NCBI GenBank assembly: GCA_034008185.1
Contig: CM067085.1
Location: 57,022,602-57,086,601, forward strand
Length of the DNA: 64,000 nucleotides
Source of the DNA: Gorsachius magnificus
Taxonomy: Eukaryota > Chordata > Aves > Pelecaniformes > Ardeidae
Direction: 5' to 3'
Part shown: piece after piece, positions 9,199 through 21,765 of the stretch
Layout of the letters: every line of letters starts with the position of its first letter
Position numbering within the stretch: position 1 is the stretch's first letter
Position numbers and translations under genes: made by a program
The notes under the pieces: generated by a model
Seen by the model: the letters and a program-made list of their open reading frames with translations, nothing else
Databases searched by the model: none
What the model was told of the DNA's origin: nothing

Positions 9199-12100
9199 AT
9201 AAAATCATAGAAACATAATCTGAAAGGCTTTCTCTTATTGGAGAGCTCCATTTACATTCTGCAGTATTCATGTATGAGACAAAGTTGTGTATATACTCAG
9301 TTTTTTTAAAAAAAGATGAAATTTGTGTTGCTTCAGGGAAGGGATCAAAACAACAGCTTCCAGCTTGCAGCAGTGGTCCAGTTGCTCCTCACCCCACAAT
9401 CAAGACTGGATCGCAACTTCTGCTTTTGACAGAACTTTAATTCTCTGCCTGGCAGATAAAAAAAAGGGCACATATAGCTGGAAAGGATATTTACCAATAA
9501 ATAATCAATACATCACACATATTAAGTACACTGGAAAAAGGCCCTAATGCTGTGAAAGAGAACAGGCTTATGATGACCCGGTAGCCCATACCTGCTGTGG
9601 CAGAGTGCTGGGTTAATCCCTCTGTGCTCCTCCGCAGTCCATCACCAAACTTTGCACCACCCCAGCCCTGCGGCTCCGATGGGCGACTGGGTCCCGGGGC
9701 TTTCCACATGGATCCATGTCACCCATCATCATCCCATGTCACCCACAGTGCACCAGCAAAGCCCTGTCCAGAAAACTGCACGTGCAGGTTCCACGGTCAT
9801 GAGAAGCAAACAATCTTTTATATATTTTTCTCTGTAGTTGGTGAACTTTGCTTTTCTGTCTGCAACCTCTGAACAGGTGCATAGCAGGATCAAAATCAGG
9901 TTAGAGGAGAGAAGATGATGGGAAGATGACCAATCGTGAAGGAATAGGTCACCACTTCACAGGTGCAGGGCTTTGGTCACATTCACAGGAGACTAGGTGA
10001 TGAGTAAATATGTTATGAAAATGGCCTAATTATGACGAGCAATTTTCCCCCCAGCTGGAACAATTGGACTAGAAAATTGTACTAGGCTTTTCATTCTGAG
10101 ACTATTAAATAGCAGAGGAAAAGAGAATTAAATATATCTTTGGTCACAGCTACTTTTTTTTATTTATTTTTTTAGTATGGAGTCTTGCACATGGCTGGAC
10201 ATTAGTTTAAAATTGATTTAATTAATTGTATTTAATTTGTGACTTTTTTTTTACCTGCATAAACCTTCTTTATGTTACATTTCTGGTAGTATGAAGATGT
10301 ATGTGCTAAAGATAAAACACAGCCTGCAAATTAAATTTGGATAACTTGATCATTTGAGGGGGGCTGCAGCTCTGGGCTGTCCCAGGCTGGGAGGGGACAT
10401 GTTGGGCTGAGCCTTTTGTGGGATCTTCTGGGGAAGCCATGAGTGCAGCACCGCCCCACTCTGCCTCTTACAGTCCAGCTGTAAAAGAAGATACAGGGAT
10501 TAGCACAAAGCAAAGGGGGGAGAAATTTTGCTTATAATCCCCAATAGGAGGCAGAGCAGTCAACGCTGTCTGCAGCGAGTGTGAAGGCATGAAGGGGCAA
10601 GAGCAGAGGAAGAGGAGGCGAGGCATCACGAGCACCCCTGACCCTGTACATGAGTTTCTATGAAATGCCAAAAACTGTTCAAAATTTAAAATTGCACTTG
10701 GGCCGCAGGTGTGGAGTGGAGAAGGTCCAAGAGTCTTTAGCATAGATATGGTAGTTGAATTTTCTGGCTTTTTTTTATAGAGCACTACATGCTCTTGTCA
10801 GGAGGTTATAAAAACCTGCAGCTTTCACCCAAGCTGCAATAGCCAGAGGGAGCGTGGTCAAAGCTGTGGCACTGGTGGTGCTGGTGTGGCTGAATTAGGC
10901 AGCCTGGTGTGCTCCAGCCCCCGCACGCGGGTGACAGTCTGGTGACTTGAGCTATGCTCGGGGTGCTGGGATCATTCCCTGCAAATTGCAGATTTTTTTT
11001 TAATTTTTTTTTTCCTCTTTGATGTATTATATCCAAATACCTGATGATGATTTTTTTGGGTTTTGTCCCTGTAACACGTTTGTGATTCAGTTGTACTGAT
11101 TTTATCAATGGGTAATGGATTTAAAACGCATTTTGGTTTTGTAGGTGTAAAGAGCACTTTCTGTGATATTCATCTCATTGAGCGCAGTAGTTTTGTGTAA
11201 ATATTTCAAGTTAACATGCATTCCTCGATAAATACCAATAAGGCTTAAGTGGTAATATAAATAATTAATGTCTTAGGATGCCTGGCCTTTCTAAATATAG
11301 GTAACTGGCATACCAGAGTAGTTTTACTGCCTGCATGTTATTTTTTCTTGTACCTATGGCCTTCTCTCCCCAGCAGTAGTTCACCCTTTCCCTCCCTTCC
11401 ATCTATTTTAGCATTAATGTTTACTGCAATGAAGCTGTTCATGTCCAGGGAACACATTATTCTTTTTATGAAAAAAGTAATAACTCTGAACACTGCATAT
11501 GTATTTGGGACTTAATTCAAATAACTCTTGAATCATCACATTTCCAATGGGCTATGCTGATTCCTGCCTTTTTTTTTTTTGCATTAGCTAGGTGAAGTAT
11601 TATACATCTGGAATGACTATCTTGAAAAGTGTACTTTTTAATATTTTAGACACATCCGAATAAATTTTCTTTTTACAAGATTAACCAAGTGAGGAATCAG
11701 GTTTTTGTTTTGAAGTGTTCATGAAAATAATGCTTGTGTGGAAAAGTGGAATACAACGTTAGGGATGGTTCAGTGCATTTATCTCTGTGACTTGAGGAAG
11801 TCATAACTCACAGAAGAGCCGAGTCAGTCCAGGAGCCAAGACTCAAGTACTGACTAAGTGGAGGAGATACTCAGATAGTTGTCCATGGAGTCTAAATGGT
11901 ATTTTGATGTCAAGTGTATGGATAGTTGACCTGCTTATTATAGCTATAATAAATTCTGAGGACAATCCGCTATCTCACTAAGATTACAGCTCATGATAAA
12001 ATATTTTGGGGATGCAATGCTTAGATTTGTAAGCGAATAAGCCAAAACCAACCACCAAACAAAACATAGGCATAAAGCTTCAGATGTTCACTAAATATGA

Positions 12101-13062
12101 GTATGTTTGAAATTCCTGTGATTCTTTTTGGGGAGGTAGGGGGGGAGTGGAATAAGCTTAGATTTTTTTTGCAAACCTTTTGAATTCGTAGATGGAACAT
12201 AATACATTGTAATAGTACAAAGTCATATTATTTTTTATAATAGCAAATGATGCGCCGTATTTACTGTTGATCAAAGTTTATGTTACCTAGAATACAGTTT
12301 CTGTGCAAATGTTTGCTGTCTTTGGAGAGGACTTGACACATTATTCATAAGTTAGGAGCAGATAAATTACAATATCCAAAGCGCTTCTGCTAGTAAAAAG
12401 TTCGACTGGGTGCAGAAGAGCAATGCAAATATATTCATAGCAGAAAAAAGGATTCCGTTTTCTACTTAAGAATATTAATTTGACTACATATGTATGCTGT
12501 TTAATAATATACATCTATACCTGTGTGATGGCAGAATCAAGAACGTTCATTCTTCTGCTTCGTCTGGATGAGAATCAGTAATTTTCATCTAAACAACAGG
12601 AATTCCACACACTGCTTGTTGAATTTGTCAACCCTTTTATAAAGTTACAGTATCTTGTACGTCAGTTAGGGTAATCAGTTGATAATAAAGAGCACCACTC
12701 AATTAACAAGTAAGTGCCATTAGCAGTACTGAAGTATAATTTTGGCCGTTTTTAATAGGTGATGCCTTCGTAGGGCTGGTGGTAGTTATTAGAAGATAAT
12801 AAGTCTTGGGAAGGAACGGTATCAGGAACGTGCAGCTTGAGTGCCTGCTGCTGATTATTCACTGCTGGTGCTTGTCGAGCACCCGACCCGAGTGGCAGCG
12901 AGTGCCTTGGGGTGGCTGGGAGTCAAGTCAGGGAGCCCAGGCTGACCTGCTGGTGGCAGGCGTGATACCTGGGGGGGCTTTTCCTCCTTACACCTTCATT
13001 TCCTGAAGAAAGGAACATTTCCTGCATTTCTCTTCCTGTAAGAATCATGTGCTTATATAATT

Positions 13063-13136
13063 TCTTTTTGCTTGGTTGGTTTGGGTTTTTTGTTTGCTTT
13101 TTCTTTGTTTTGTTTTGGTTTTGGTTTTTTTTTCCC
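13063..13136. repeat. T/G-rich low-complexity tract
   Basis: Irregular TTTTG, TTTGG and T-run units on the plus strand. It is a low-complexity tract with no fixed period. Confidence 0.75.
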
Positions 13137-13731
13137 CCTGGCAGCAGTGTATAATGTTGCAGATTAAGTTATTTTCCGAAAATATTTACTATAGCTGACC
13201 CCTCCACCCCCAACAGACCAATGTGGAGTTTCCCTGTCTAGCAAAGATTTACGATATTGTAATTATGAACCTGGTACTGGGAGAGCTGTACTTTTTAGCG
13301 TTCATCTGTCTTTAACAAAAAGTAGATAGTTCCTGTAATGGTTCCAAAAACATTTTCACTAGCAAAGTTCTTTAAATAGTACTTACTGAGTGAAGCCGCT
13401 AATTTGCATGACAGCTTGATTAAACGTAACCTGGTTCCACACTTAATTTGTTTTGAAACTGTCCAACAACTTCATTTCATCCCATTAATTTTAAATTAGT
13501 AGACTAGCTTGATTAGATTATTTAAGAAAGAAGGTAATTTTATTATCTTCATTTGTGTAAGTTCAAATCCATACTGTAAAGTAATCTGAAAGTGGTTATA
13601 AATAACAAAACTGTTTGCACTCAGCATAAAGATCTATTGAACCTGTTAGTGCGATGCATAATGAAATGAAAAATTAACCTTTTAATGATCATCTTTAACT
13701 TCAGCAGAAGTTGCATTGCAAATTTGGCTCT

Positions 13732-13743
13732 ATATTGCAATAT
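13732..13743. repeat. 12-bp palindrome ATATTGCAATAT
   Basis: Perfect self-complementary 12-mer next to TTGCATTGCAAAT, which resembles octamer (POU) sites. Binding is inference. Confidence 0.25.
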
Positions 13744-14400
13744 ATATTCTTGAGTACCCATTTTTGGGGAGAAATGAACCTGAAAAGATAATATTTAAGA
13801 GTGCATTTTACACAGATCTTCAAGAGGACTCCATTTTCAACAGAAATTGATTTTTTCAGCTACTTCGGAGCTGGTTTTTAATTGCATGTGAGATGGCAAG
13901 CAAGAAATGTTTTGAACAACTAATGATGGTGATACAAGTTAATGTCTTTATGACACTATAGGAAAAGCAAAAATGAAATGTTCACAGTAAGAAACTAAGG
14001 CAGGTATTAGTATTTGTAACTCTGTTGTCTTCTTAATACCAAGTTTTATGGCAGCAAACCAATTTGTCTGTGGCTGCTCTGCTTGAAGACAAAACCTCTT
14101 GCCCTTCATCCTACCATTTCCAACCTGAGGTTTTCAAATATGCCCTCTTCTCTGCTGCCGTGTGGGGGTTTTGTGGATGAAGAATATGCAGGTGCAAAGT
14201 AGAGAGTCTCAGATACTCTTTCAGAGGTGTAGTACTTGGCTTTTGCAGTGGATCTGTTAGAGATATTGGCCACAGCTCTTTGCTTTCCATTACGCTGGAG
14301 GTGGGATGCAACATGTTCATACCAAGTCCTACAGAAAAGGATCCAGGCAAGATCTTTTAAAATGCATTTTTACATTCATTTAATTGGGTTGTCTTTTCAG

Positions 14401-14529
14401 GGCAAGTCTTGTACAGCAGTTAACAGAATATTTCAAATTTCTTATGAAAATGGACCCATTAGTTTAGGTTATCTACCGTCTGTTCCAAAAGGATGTTTTC
14501 ATGAGTATGGCTGTGAATACTTTTCCTAG
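14401..14529 (+). other. Possible exon with consensus-like splice borders
   Basis: A pyrimidine-rich acceptor, TTGTCTTTTCAG, ends at 14400, and a donor, AG|GTAAAG, starts at 14530. The 129-nt interval between them is open in one frame starting GKSC until a TAG at 14527-14529, the last codon before the donor. The other two frames contain stops. No protein family is recognised. It could be an exon of a non-coding RNA, a terminal coding exon, or chance. Confidence 0.2.
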
Positions 14530-16414
14530 GTAAAGATTATATTAGACATCATAAAGTATATTCTGATCACTGGTTAAAAAGCTATTGTCATGATTAGTGT
14601 CTCAGCACAAGAACAAATAAATATTTGTTATAAATTTATACTTTCAGAGTATTGGAGACAATAGGGAAGTTTCAGTTTGCAGTATGGCTATGGATTCAAG
14701 GACAGTGCTAAATACTTCTTTTTTATTCCTTTCCTTAGATCTATACTAAAATTGATTTGATTATTCATTGACTATATTAATTAATTTTAAAGGCTTTTTA
14801 AAACCTGTCTTTTAGTAATATCTTGAAAATAAGTGCCGTGGGAGACTACAGTTTATTTTTCAAAGTAATTTTAGCAATTAGGAGCCTAAATGTTTTTTAT
14901 TTCCGTGTCTGAGTAATTTCTGAAACAGGGAAAGAGTCTTTTGAAACTTGTAACCTGCTGATCAGTCAAACATGCTGTGACTCTGGCATTGTCATGGAGC
15001 TGTAGGTTGAACAGGAAGGAAGAACATTGCTCCCAAAGCCAGTGATGGCATTCCGGTTTCTGTCTTCATCCAGCTCATGTCTGTAACTGTAGCAAGTTTG
15101 ATTTCCAACATGCAGGACATTTTTTCTAAAAGTATTTATGAACATAGATGTATTTGTTTCCTTTGCAAACTGATCATTGGGCTTTTTAGTTATACAAAAC
15201 ATCTAAAAAATTTTTGCAGTTCTTCAAGGCAGCAGTGATTTTTAGATTGGTTAAAGTAAACTTGATATGTTGAGTGCTGATTTTTGGTTTGTTCTTTTTT
15301 TCTGTGCATAGTAATTTTCTGTCAGAAACAGTAAAAGTGACAACAAAATATAAAGACCAGATGTGCTGTGAAATATGATTGATATTTGTGCTAGTGTGTT
15401 ATATGAATTATTTGATCAGTGTGGGTTCACCTGGCTTCACTGCTGGAGATTAATTAAATTTCCTAGATTAGGACCCTAATCTTCTTCTTTAGCTACTTTA
15501 AAAAAAGAAAAAAAAGGCAGAATGTGCTTTCAGAGGGTGACCCGGCTACCTGACATCTGGCTATGAATGTCTTGCCACGAGTGGCATGGTCTGTATCATT
15601 AAAATAAAGTAATTTGTAATGCAAAAAAGTCTTTGTTAATTTATGGCCTCTGAGATTGGTGGTCTAAACAAGATGAACCAATCCTAAACCCATAAAACCA
15701 CTCTGGAGACAATCATATCCTCCTGGAGTGATGTATGGTAGACGTGAAAATCTCAGATCCACTGAATATTATCTGGGCAAGTAGCTCAATATATTTCATG
15801 GTAACATTACGCCTGAATATGTAAGAGGAGACACAAGAGTTTTGCCAAAACATAGTCAGTTTTCATTTTTTATGATCTGTCATCCAGCTTTAATATCACT
15901 ATCTGCACTCGTTTTGAAATCTTCTTCACTCATGAGTCTCCGTCCTCTTTTTGTTATTTTTTTAATTATTATTATTTTTTCCTTTTGAAGAGTCCTATTT
16001 CACACTTCTGCTATGCGGGCAGGCTTTGGATCCCCATGGTTGCTCCCTCATTTCCAGTCTCTCTGCTCTTGAAAATTTAACTTGTTATCACCATGAAGGT
16101 GACACACAGACACATTTTCATTTCAGAATTGCATCCTAGATTTGCAAAATACACTTTCCATTTTATCTTCGGACACCTCCTTGTAGATACCTACCAAGGA
16201 GCTCAAGCATTATGTTTCTTTAAAAAAAACCCACGTAATTCTGCTTGTCTCCAATAAATGCCTTTTCAACTAACCATCCTTCTTGTAAGCTGGCAGCCTG
16301 GTTGTCTGGTAGCCCTCTCCTGGTTCTCCTGTCAATGTTCACTCTAAAACCTTGCTGATTCTTTCTGCATAACACCCCTGTGAAAGGAAAACTCCTATTC
16401 AGGCTTTTTCATCT
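14530..16414. other. Unique AT-rich sequence
   Basis: No gene or recognised transposon. TTAATTAA-type words cluster near 14752-14800. A T/ATT-rich low-complexity stretch lies at about 15950-15985. Confidence 0.55.
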
Positions 16415-17025
16415 TAGAATCATAGAATCATGGAATGTTTTGGGTTGGAAGGGACCCCTAGAGGTCATCTAGTCCAACCCCCCTGCAGGGAGCAGGGACA
16501 CCGCTAACTAGATCAGGTTGCTCAGAGCCCCGTCCAACCTGGCCTTGGATGTTTCCAGGGATGGGGCCTCCACTACCTCTCTGGGCAACCCGTTCCAGTT
16601 GTTGTTTACCCTCATTGTAAAGAATTTCTTCCTTATATCCAGTCTAAACCTACCCTGCTTCAGTTTAAAACCATTATGCCTTGTCCTGTCACAGCTGTCC
16701 CTTACTAAAAAGATTGTCCCCATCTTTCCTATAGGCCCCCTTTAGGTACTGAAAGGCCGCAATCAGGTCTCCCTGCAGCCTTCTCTTCTCCAGGCTGAAC
16801 AAGCCCAACTCCCTCAGCCTGTCCTCATAAGAGAGGTGCTCCAGCCCTCGGATCATTTTAGTAGCCCTCCTCTGGACCCGCTCCAACAGTTCCATGTCCT
16901 TCTTGTGCTGAGGGCTCCAGAGCTGGACGCAGTACTCTAGGTGAGGTCTTACCAGAGCAGCATAGAGGGGCAGAATCACCTCCCTCAGCCTACTGCCCAC
17001 GCTTCTCTTGATGCAGCCCAGGATG
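16415..17025 (-). mobile_element. CR1 LINE 3' fragment with RT C-terminal coding remnant
   Basis: On the minus strand this holds the C-terminal third of CR1 ORF2 and the 3' UTR. Frames at 16689-17025 encode [20 protein letters not shown], the [23 protein letters not shown] block and [17 protein letters not shown] second frame at 16508-16723 holds [20 protein letters not shown]. The frame changes between them, so it is a pseudogene. The 3' end is two near-ATTCTATG units at 16415-16432. Homology stops at about 17025 where sequence becomes unique. The subfamily differs from the copies at 5055 and 31832. Confidence 0.92.
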
Positions 17026-17781
17026 ATTAAGGAATTATTTTTCCTTCTGATTTTAAGAAACACCATCTTGTATTGTGACATTTCTTCAGACCTCCAAGAC
17101 AAATATTTTTTCAGACTGTCCTCTTGGTATCCTGCTTCAGTTTCTTCTGGTTCCAGCTTCTCCATCTCATCAGGCATAATGTATTTGTCTTAACATTCAG
17201 GTTATCAGGTAGTAATAACCAGCCACGAAAATGAATGTCTTTAATTTGGCCACTACCCTGGCTGTGACAGTGACAAAGACAGCTCATTGCCTGTGCTGGG
17301 GAGTGGAGCACTCCATAGGTCTTCATTTGCAGCTCTGACTGCAAAGTTTATGATTATGGAATGGAAAACAATGAAGACAGAGAGGAGAACATTTTACATT
17401 TGAATGAGAGGAACAAGGCATGTGACACTAAATACACTTCTAAAGGATAATTTATTTCCTAAATCACTTTCACTTTTGAATTTGAATAGTAGTTATGGAT
17501 GAAAACCACCTGCATTTAATCAGGAAGTGAGTGAGTGTTGAAGAAAATACTATGGGCGTGCTAGCAAATATTTGTGATAGATGTGCACAAGTGAAAGACA
17601 GAATTCAGCATTCACTAGGGCTGAATCCATCTCATGATGTAATTTACAATTTCCAAATTTATGAATATATGTATGAATGGCTGAATATAGACTCTGCTGT
17701 GAATACTAGTAGTTGAAGGTCATGCCATATTTCATTGGAAAGCTAATTTTCCTGATGTATATAATAAGATTTCACATTTGA
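17026..17781. other. Unique sequence
   Basis: No recognised element. One 61-codon frame at 17531-17716 (+) has no similarity that I know and may be chance. Confidence 0.5.
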
Positions 17782-17982
17782 TCTGTATGTAATGATTACT
17801 GGAGCATTTTAACATTCTATTGTTGTGTAAATAAATGTAAGTATGTGAATATTTTTCTTACACTTGATGAAGCAAGTACTGTTTCTGTTACGTATCTGAA
17901 AGCAGAAGATGTAGCTGATCCCAGTGATGTTCATGTCTATGAAACCATAACAATGGGACAGGCTCATGCCGGAAGGAAACAG
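17782..17982 (+). other. Exon-like open stretch, unrecognised
   Basis: A frame open from just after a TGA at 17779-17781 to a TAA at 17983-17985 has no early ATG, so ATG-based searches miss it. From 17860 its 41 residues look protein-like: TLDEASTVSVTYLKAEDV, then ADPSDVHVYETITMG and AHAGRKQ, rich in Asp/Glu and Val, unlike the Phe/Leu/Ser-rich frames typical of AT-rich DNA. A strong donor-type GTAAGT lies at 17982-17987, at the end of the frame. I see no good acceptor AG with a pyrimidine tract upstream. It could be an exon, a relic of a retrocopy, or chance. I do not recognise the protein. Confidence 0.3.
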
Positions 17983-18111
17983 TAAGTTGCCTGTCTTTGC
18001 ATCATTGTTGACATTTTTCAGTAACTTCTCTACTTTTGGAAAGACATGGACTATGTTGCTTAGGAATCATTAAATGCTTTCTGAGGCAGATGTACAGTTA
18101 ATCTATGAAAG

Positions 18112-18348
18112 GTGATCATCTGTGAGCCAGCAGATCTGGATGCCCTGAACCTTGGCGTGCTACAAGACTTGGTTGAGAAGATCAACAGTCCAGAGATGTT
18201 ATTCCATGGCAATGTACAATCTAAAATACTTCAGTGGAAAATCCAACAGATTCAAGTAGTTAACAAAACCAATTCACTATACTTTTTGCATTCTTTTGTG
18301 AGGAAGGAACTACTTCAAATCTATCACAATCTTTTGAGATTTGTCTGA
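18112..18348 (+). other. Unrecognised 78-codon frame next to the exon-like stretch
   Basis: Starts ATG ... EPADLDALNLGVLQDLVEKI, a helical, acidic-rich beginning that looks more protein-like than its later part. It lies 130 bases downstream of the open stretch ending at 17982. I recognise no domain. Together the two might be pieces of one decayed coding sequence, but nothing proves this. Confidence 0.2.
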
Positions 18349-18589
18349 AAGGCTACATGTAATAATCACTGCCTATTACTGCTGTTTTATTTAGTACTAT
18401 AAAAAAACTTGTTTCTTAAAAAAACCCAAAAGGCAAGCTGCGGGTTCAGTAAGGCTATGTTAAGTGGATTAAGATCTGGATAATTAACGGGCCTGAGAAA
18501 AATCTTCAATGGGCAGTCAATACCAAGTGTGAGTGGAAGGGTATTTCTGGGGGGTTCTTCAGCAGTGAGCAATGGGAGATGTTCTTTTT

Positions 18590-19215
18590 GGTGTTTGCCT
18601 GAATATTTTGAACTTTGATATAAAATTATTGATGATAAAATTTGAAAATGACACAGTGGTGAGTGGAAAGCTGCTCAAAGGGAACATCTCAGTAAGCTGG
18701 ATCCATTCTAAAGATAGAGTTTACGCTGGTACACTACGGCAAAACCCACGCTAACAGGATCCAGAGGTGTGCACTTTTGGAGTAATGAATAGGAATATAA
18801 AAGCCTTGCTGAGAGAGGTGGTGAAATACTGTATATAGTTCTGGTGCATGTTTTCTCAAAGATGCTGAAATAACAGAAATATGGCAGAAGAGAGAAAAAA
18901 TATTATATGGGAAATAAGAAATATTTACAGGGAGAAGCTTAAAGAACACAGTCTAATTAGTTTAGCAGAATAGAAATAGGCAACCTCATTGTCTTGAAGA
19001 ATGTTTTTATGTCAAAAAACCTCAGAAAATTCAATCTTGGCAAAAAAAACGTAGTGAAAACTAATGACTAAAAGCTGAAACTGAACAATTTCAACATAAA
19101 TGCAAAGCAAGTGTTCTATAGGCAATTAACTACCGGAATCAGCTATCAAAGAAATAGAGGACTTCTTATCTACTGTGGCTGGTTGCCTCTCCAGAAGATA
19201 CATTTAGGCCCTTCG
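18590..19215 (+). mobile_element. Very old CR1-like LINE relic
   Basis: Word order matches the C-terminal ORF2 and 3' region of ancient amniote CR1 elements: AATATTTTGAACTTTGATAT AAAATTATTGATGATAAAAT in two adjoining blocks, then TTTGAAAATGACACAG, where the RT FADD motif would sit (now read F-E-N-D), later TAAAAGCCTTGCTGAG, and the region near 19060-19160 that parallels the FRLDIR...LPREVV block. No frame remains open. Identification is by pattern memory and the borders are approximate. It is much older than the other CR1 copies. Confidence 0.5.
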
Positions 19216-19511
19216 TTGAGCTGAATCATGTCAGAAAGGTGGTTCTTTCCTTTGACATAGTTATGGACAATATCCCCTTTTACCCAGGCAAAAGAGGGTG
19301 AAGGGTTCTGCTGAACCTCAGCTCCCCTCACTAGCACCATTGTGTATCAGTCAGAGCAGAGAGCTACCATTTGCTCGTTTGAAAATGTCCTTTTTGATAC
19401 CTAAAGCTTTTTTCAGAGTGTTACTGGGTGTCTCTGTGAAATTAATTCAGTTTTTTAAGATATATTAGATTAATATTTAATTTTAATGTTAAAAATCTAA
19501 ATTTTTTGAAT

Positions 19512-19570
19512 GACCTACATTAAAATCTGTTGTGTGTAGGACTGTGATTGAGAATGTTTTAATGTAGGTC
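19512..19570. repeat. Inverted repeat with perfect 14-bp arms
   Basis: GACCTACATTAAAA at 19512-19525 and TTTTAATGTAGGTC at 19557-19570 are exact reverse complements around a 31-nt spacer. Allowing G-U pairs, the stem extends slightly both ways. It could be a hairpin in a transcript or the remains of a short inverted-repeat element. No flanking duplication was seen. Confidence 0.7.
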
Positions 19571-20060
19571 GTAAGCATGGAAAAAAATACAAAACATGTT
19601 CAAGAGATACTCAACCTTTGCCTCATCTGCGTCACACCCATGGCACAGGGTTGCAAAGTGCAACTGTACTGATTCGACCTACCTGTGGAGTCAACCTAGT
19701 AAACTAAAAGCATTTCTGTACCTTTTTTTTCCCCCACAGTTATTTAGCAAACAATTTATTCATGTGTCCTTTGTTCATAAACCCATAAATCTTTTCTATA
19801 AGTAAACAGTTCAATTTATCTTAAATAGTCAATTTTATCTTTAGATGGTGGAAGGCAGTACTTTTTAGAACCAGTGATTTCTGTCAGGAAAAAAAAATGA
19901 TCCCTTTGTATTCCCGTGTGATGGGTTCCTGTCTCATGCTGGAAAACCTGGCAGTGCGGACATTTCCCTGCTCCACTGATACAGTGTTCCTGAAGAGTGT
20001 TTGTATAAATTACTTCACTGACAGCTTTCAATCCTATAAGCATATTAAAATATTGCAAGT

Positions 20061-20082
20061 AAAAAAAAAAAAAAAAAAAAAA
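20061..20082 (+). repeat. A22 tract preceded by ATTAAA
   Basis: Twenty-two A residues with ATTAAA at 20044-20049, about 12 bases before. This arrangement resembles the tail of a reverse-transcribed mRNA, but no parent gene sequence is recognised upstream and a simple A-tract is the plainer reading. Confidence 0.6.
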
Positions 20083-21765
20083 GGAAAAATGCCTGAAGCA
20101 GCAACCACTGCTCTGTTTTTATATTCTTTTTGGACTCTTTTTTAGCTAGGCTTTGACTTTGTCACCTACCTGGCTAATGAACGCCAGGAGAGCAGGCTGC
20201 TGCTGCCGGTTAGCTGAGCGGGCTAATTGGAGGGGACTGCAATGGTGACAATTAGGAGGAAGAACAGCGGCGCAGATCAATATCCTTGAGAGCAGACTTG
20301 CTGTCCTTTGGGAATATAACAGCACTGCCATCTTACAGAGAGATTAGGATACAGCCAATTGCTGTTGGTAATTTATTTGCTTTAACTTATATAACTATCA
20401 AGTATCAGCTATATAGTTCATACAATAAACTGCATTAAAGGTTCAAGTACCAGGTTTTGACTGATAGTCTGCCAGCAGTTTCAAGATGCTACAGTGATTA
20501 TGCATTTATATTATTTTTCCTCTGTAAGAGTCTAAGATTTATATGCTGGATGTGCTGCTGAGTATTATAATTATTGTGAAGTTGATTGTACGTCTGCTTT
20601 CTGAGCTTTGAGGATATCATGATTCCGAGCATGTTGATGTGAGATGGCATCTTCCCATTTCCCGAGGGGGCTGAGAGGAGCCTCCTGGCCCGTGCCATAG
20701 CACCAGGCGCAGGGACGCCTGGGGACAGATCCGGAGCCGGAGGAGGTGTCCCAGCTGGTAGTGGGGTCAGTGCCACTCCCCTGCCTGGGCGGGAGGGATG
20801 CTGATGTGGTGGGGTGCAGTGCAAGGCTGTGGCACGCTTGGAGCAGGGCACAGCCCTGACAGCCCTGGCCCTGGGAAGATGAGATGGACAGCCCCACTGC
20901 AGATGAAACGTGTGGGTCCCTGTCCTTGGCCCTGGACCCCAGAGAAGCCTTGCACCCGCTACGTGCAGCAGCTGCGTGCTGTGCTCCTTTCCATCTTTTT
21001 TATCTTATAAAGAAGGAGCCTTTTGGCTTCTGCATGAGCTGTACCTATGTCTTTTCCCTGTGTTACATGGAGCTAGCTCACTCGGTTCCCCTTTTTCCCT
21101 GTGGTACCATCTCATGCTGGCTAACTGCCGTCCTTCGTTATGGCATCCAATATGTAAAATTAATTAGTTTGTGTAGAAGCACTCACATAGTCTGTTCTGG
21201 TGGAAACTGCAGGAATACGCATCTTTCTGCTAACTCCACTGTCATGGATTCCTTGCCTTTGAGGCCGTCAGAGATGTATATGAAGTTCTGTTTTTACTGA
21301 TCTGGTCTTTTTAAAATGCTGGTTGAGAACCAGTTTTCATGGCTAGCAAAGTGGGGATGAACTGGCTGGGCTGATGAAGGGCAGATCCTTACGTAGTCTG
21401 GCACAGGGTGAGTCAGGTAAAACAGGCTTGAAACTCTCTGCGTATTTTCAGAGTTAAAAATATTGCTAAAAGTTTTCAGAAAGTTTCAGCTAATATTCCA
21501 AGAAGCTTGTAGTGGTAGTGATAAATCACATTGTGGGATCCTGACAAGCAACACTGGGGTATTTCGAGGGTGATACAAATCTGCCTGCTTAACCGTTCCT
21601 AAGCATTACCGAGGTTTAATGAAGATATCCTATAATCTTGAGGATCCAATTTACTAACTGTCACTGTTAATGTAATCTCTATAGAAGTAAAACTCCATGT
21701 TTGACATTAACATAGACATAGACAGAATCCATTTCAGGTGAGCGTAAAAATTCAGTCTGTGAGGT

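Larger units (their letters stand above)
9199..14400. other. Unique AT-rich sequence
   Basis: No recognised transposon or gene. Short GC-rich patches at about 9590-9790, 10350-10480 and 12830-12990 give chance frames. A T/G-rich simple stretch lies at 13063-13136. Homeodomain-type TAATTA words are dense near 10201-10243, which can be regulatory or merely AT-rich sequence. Confidence 0.5.
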
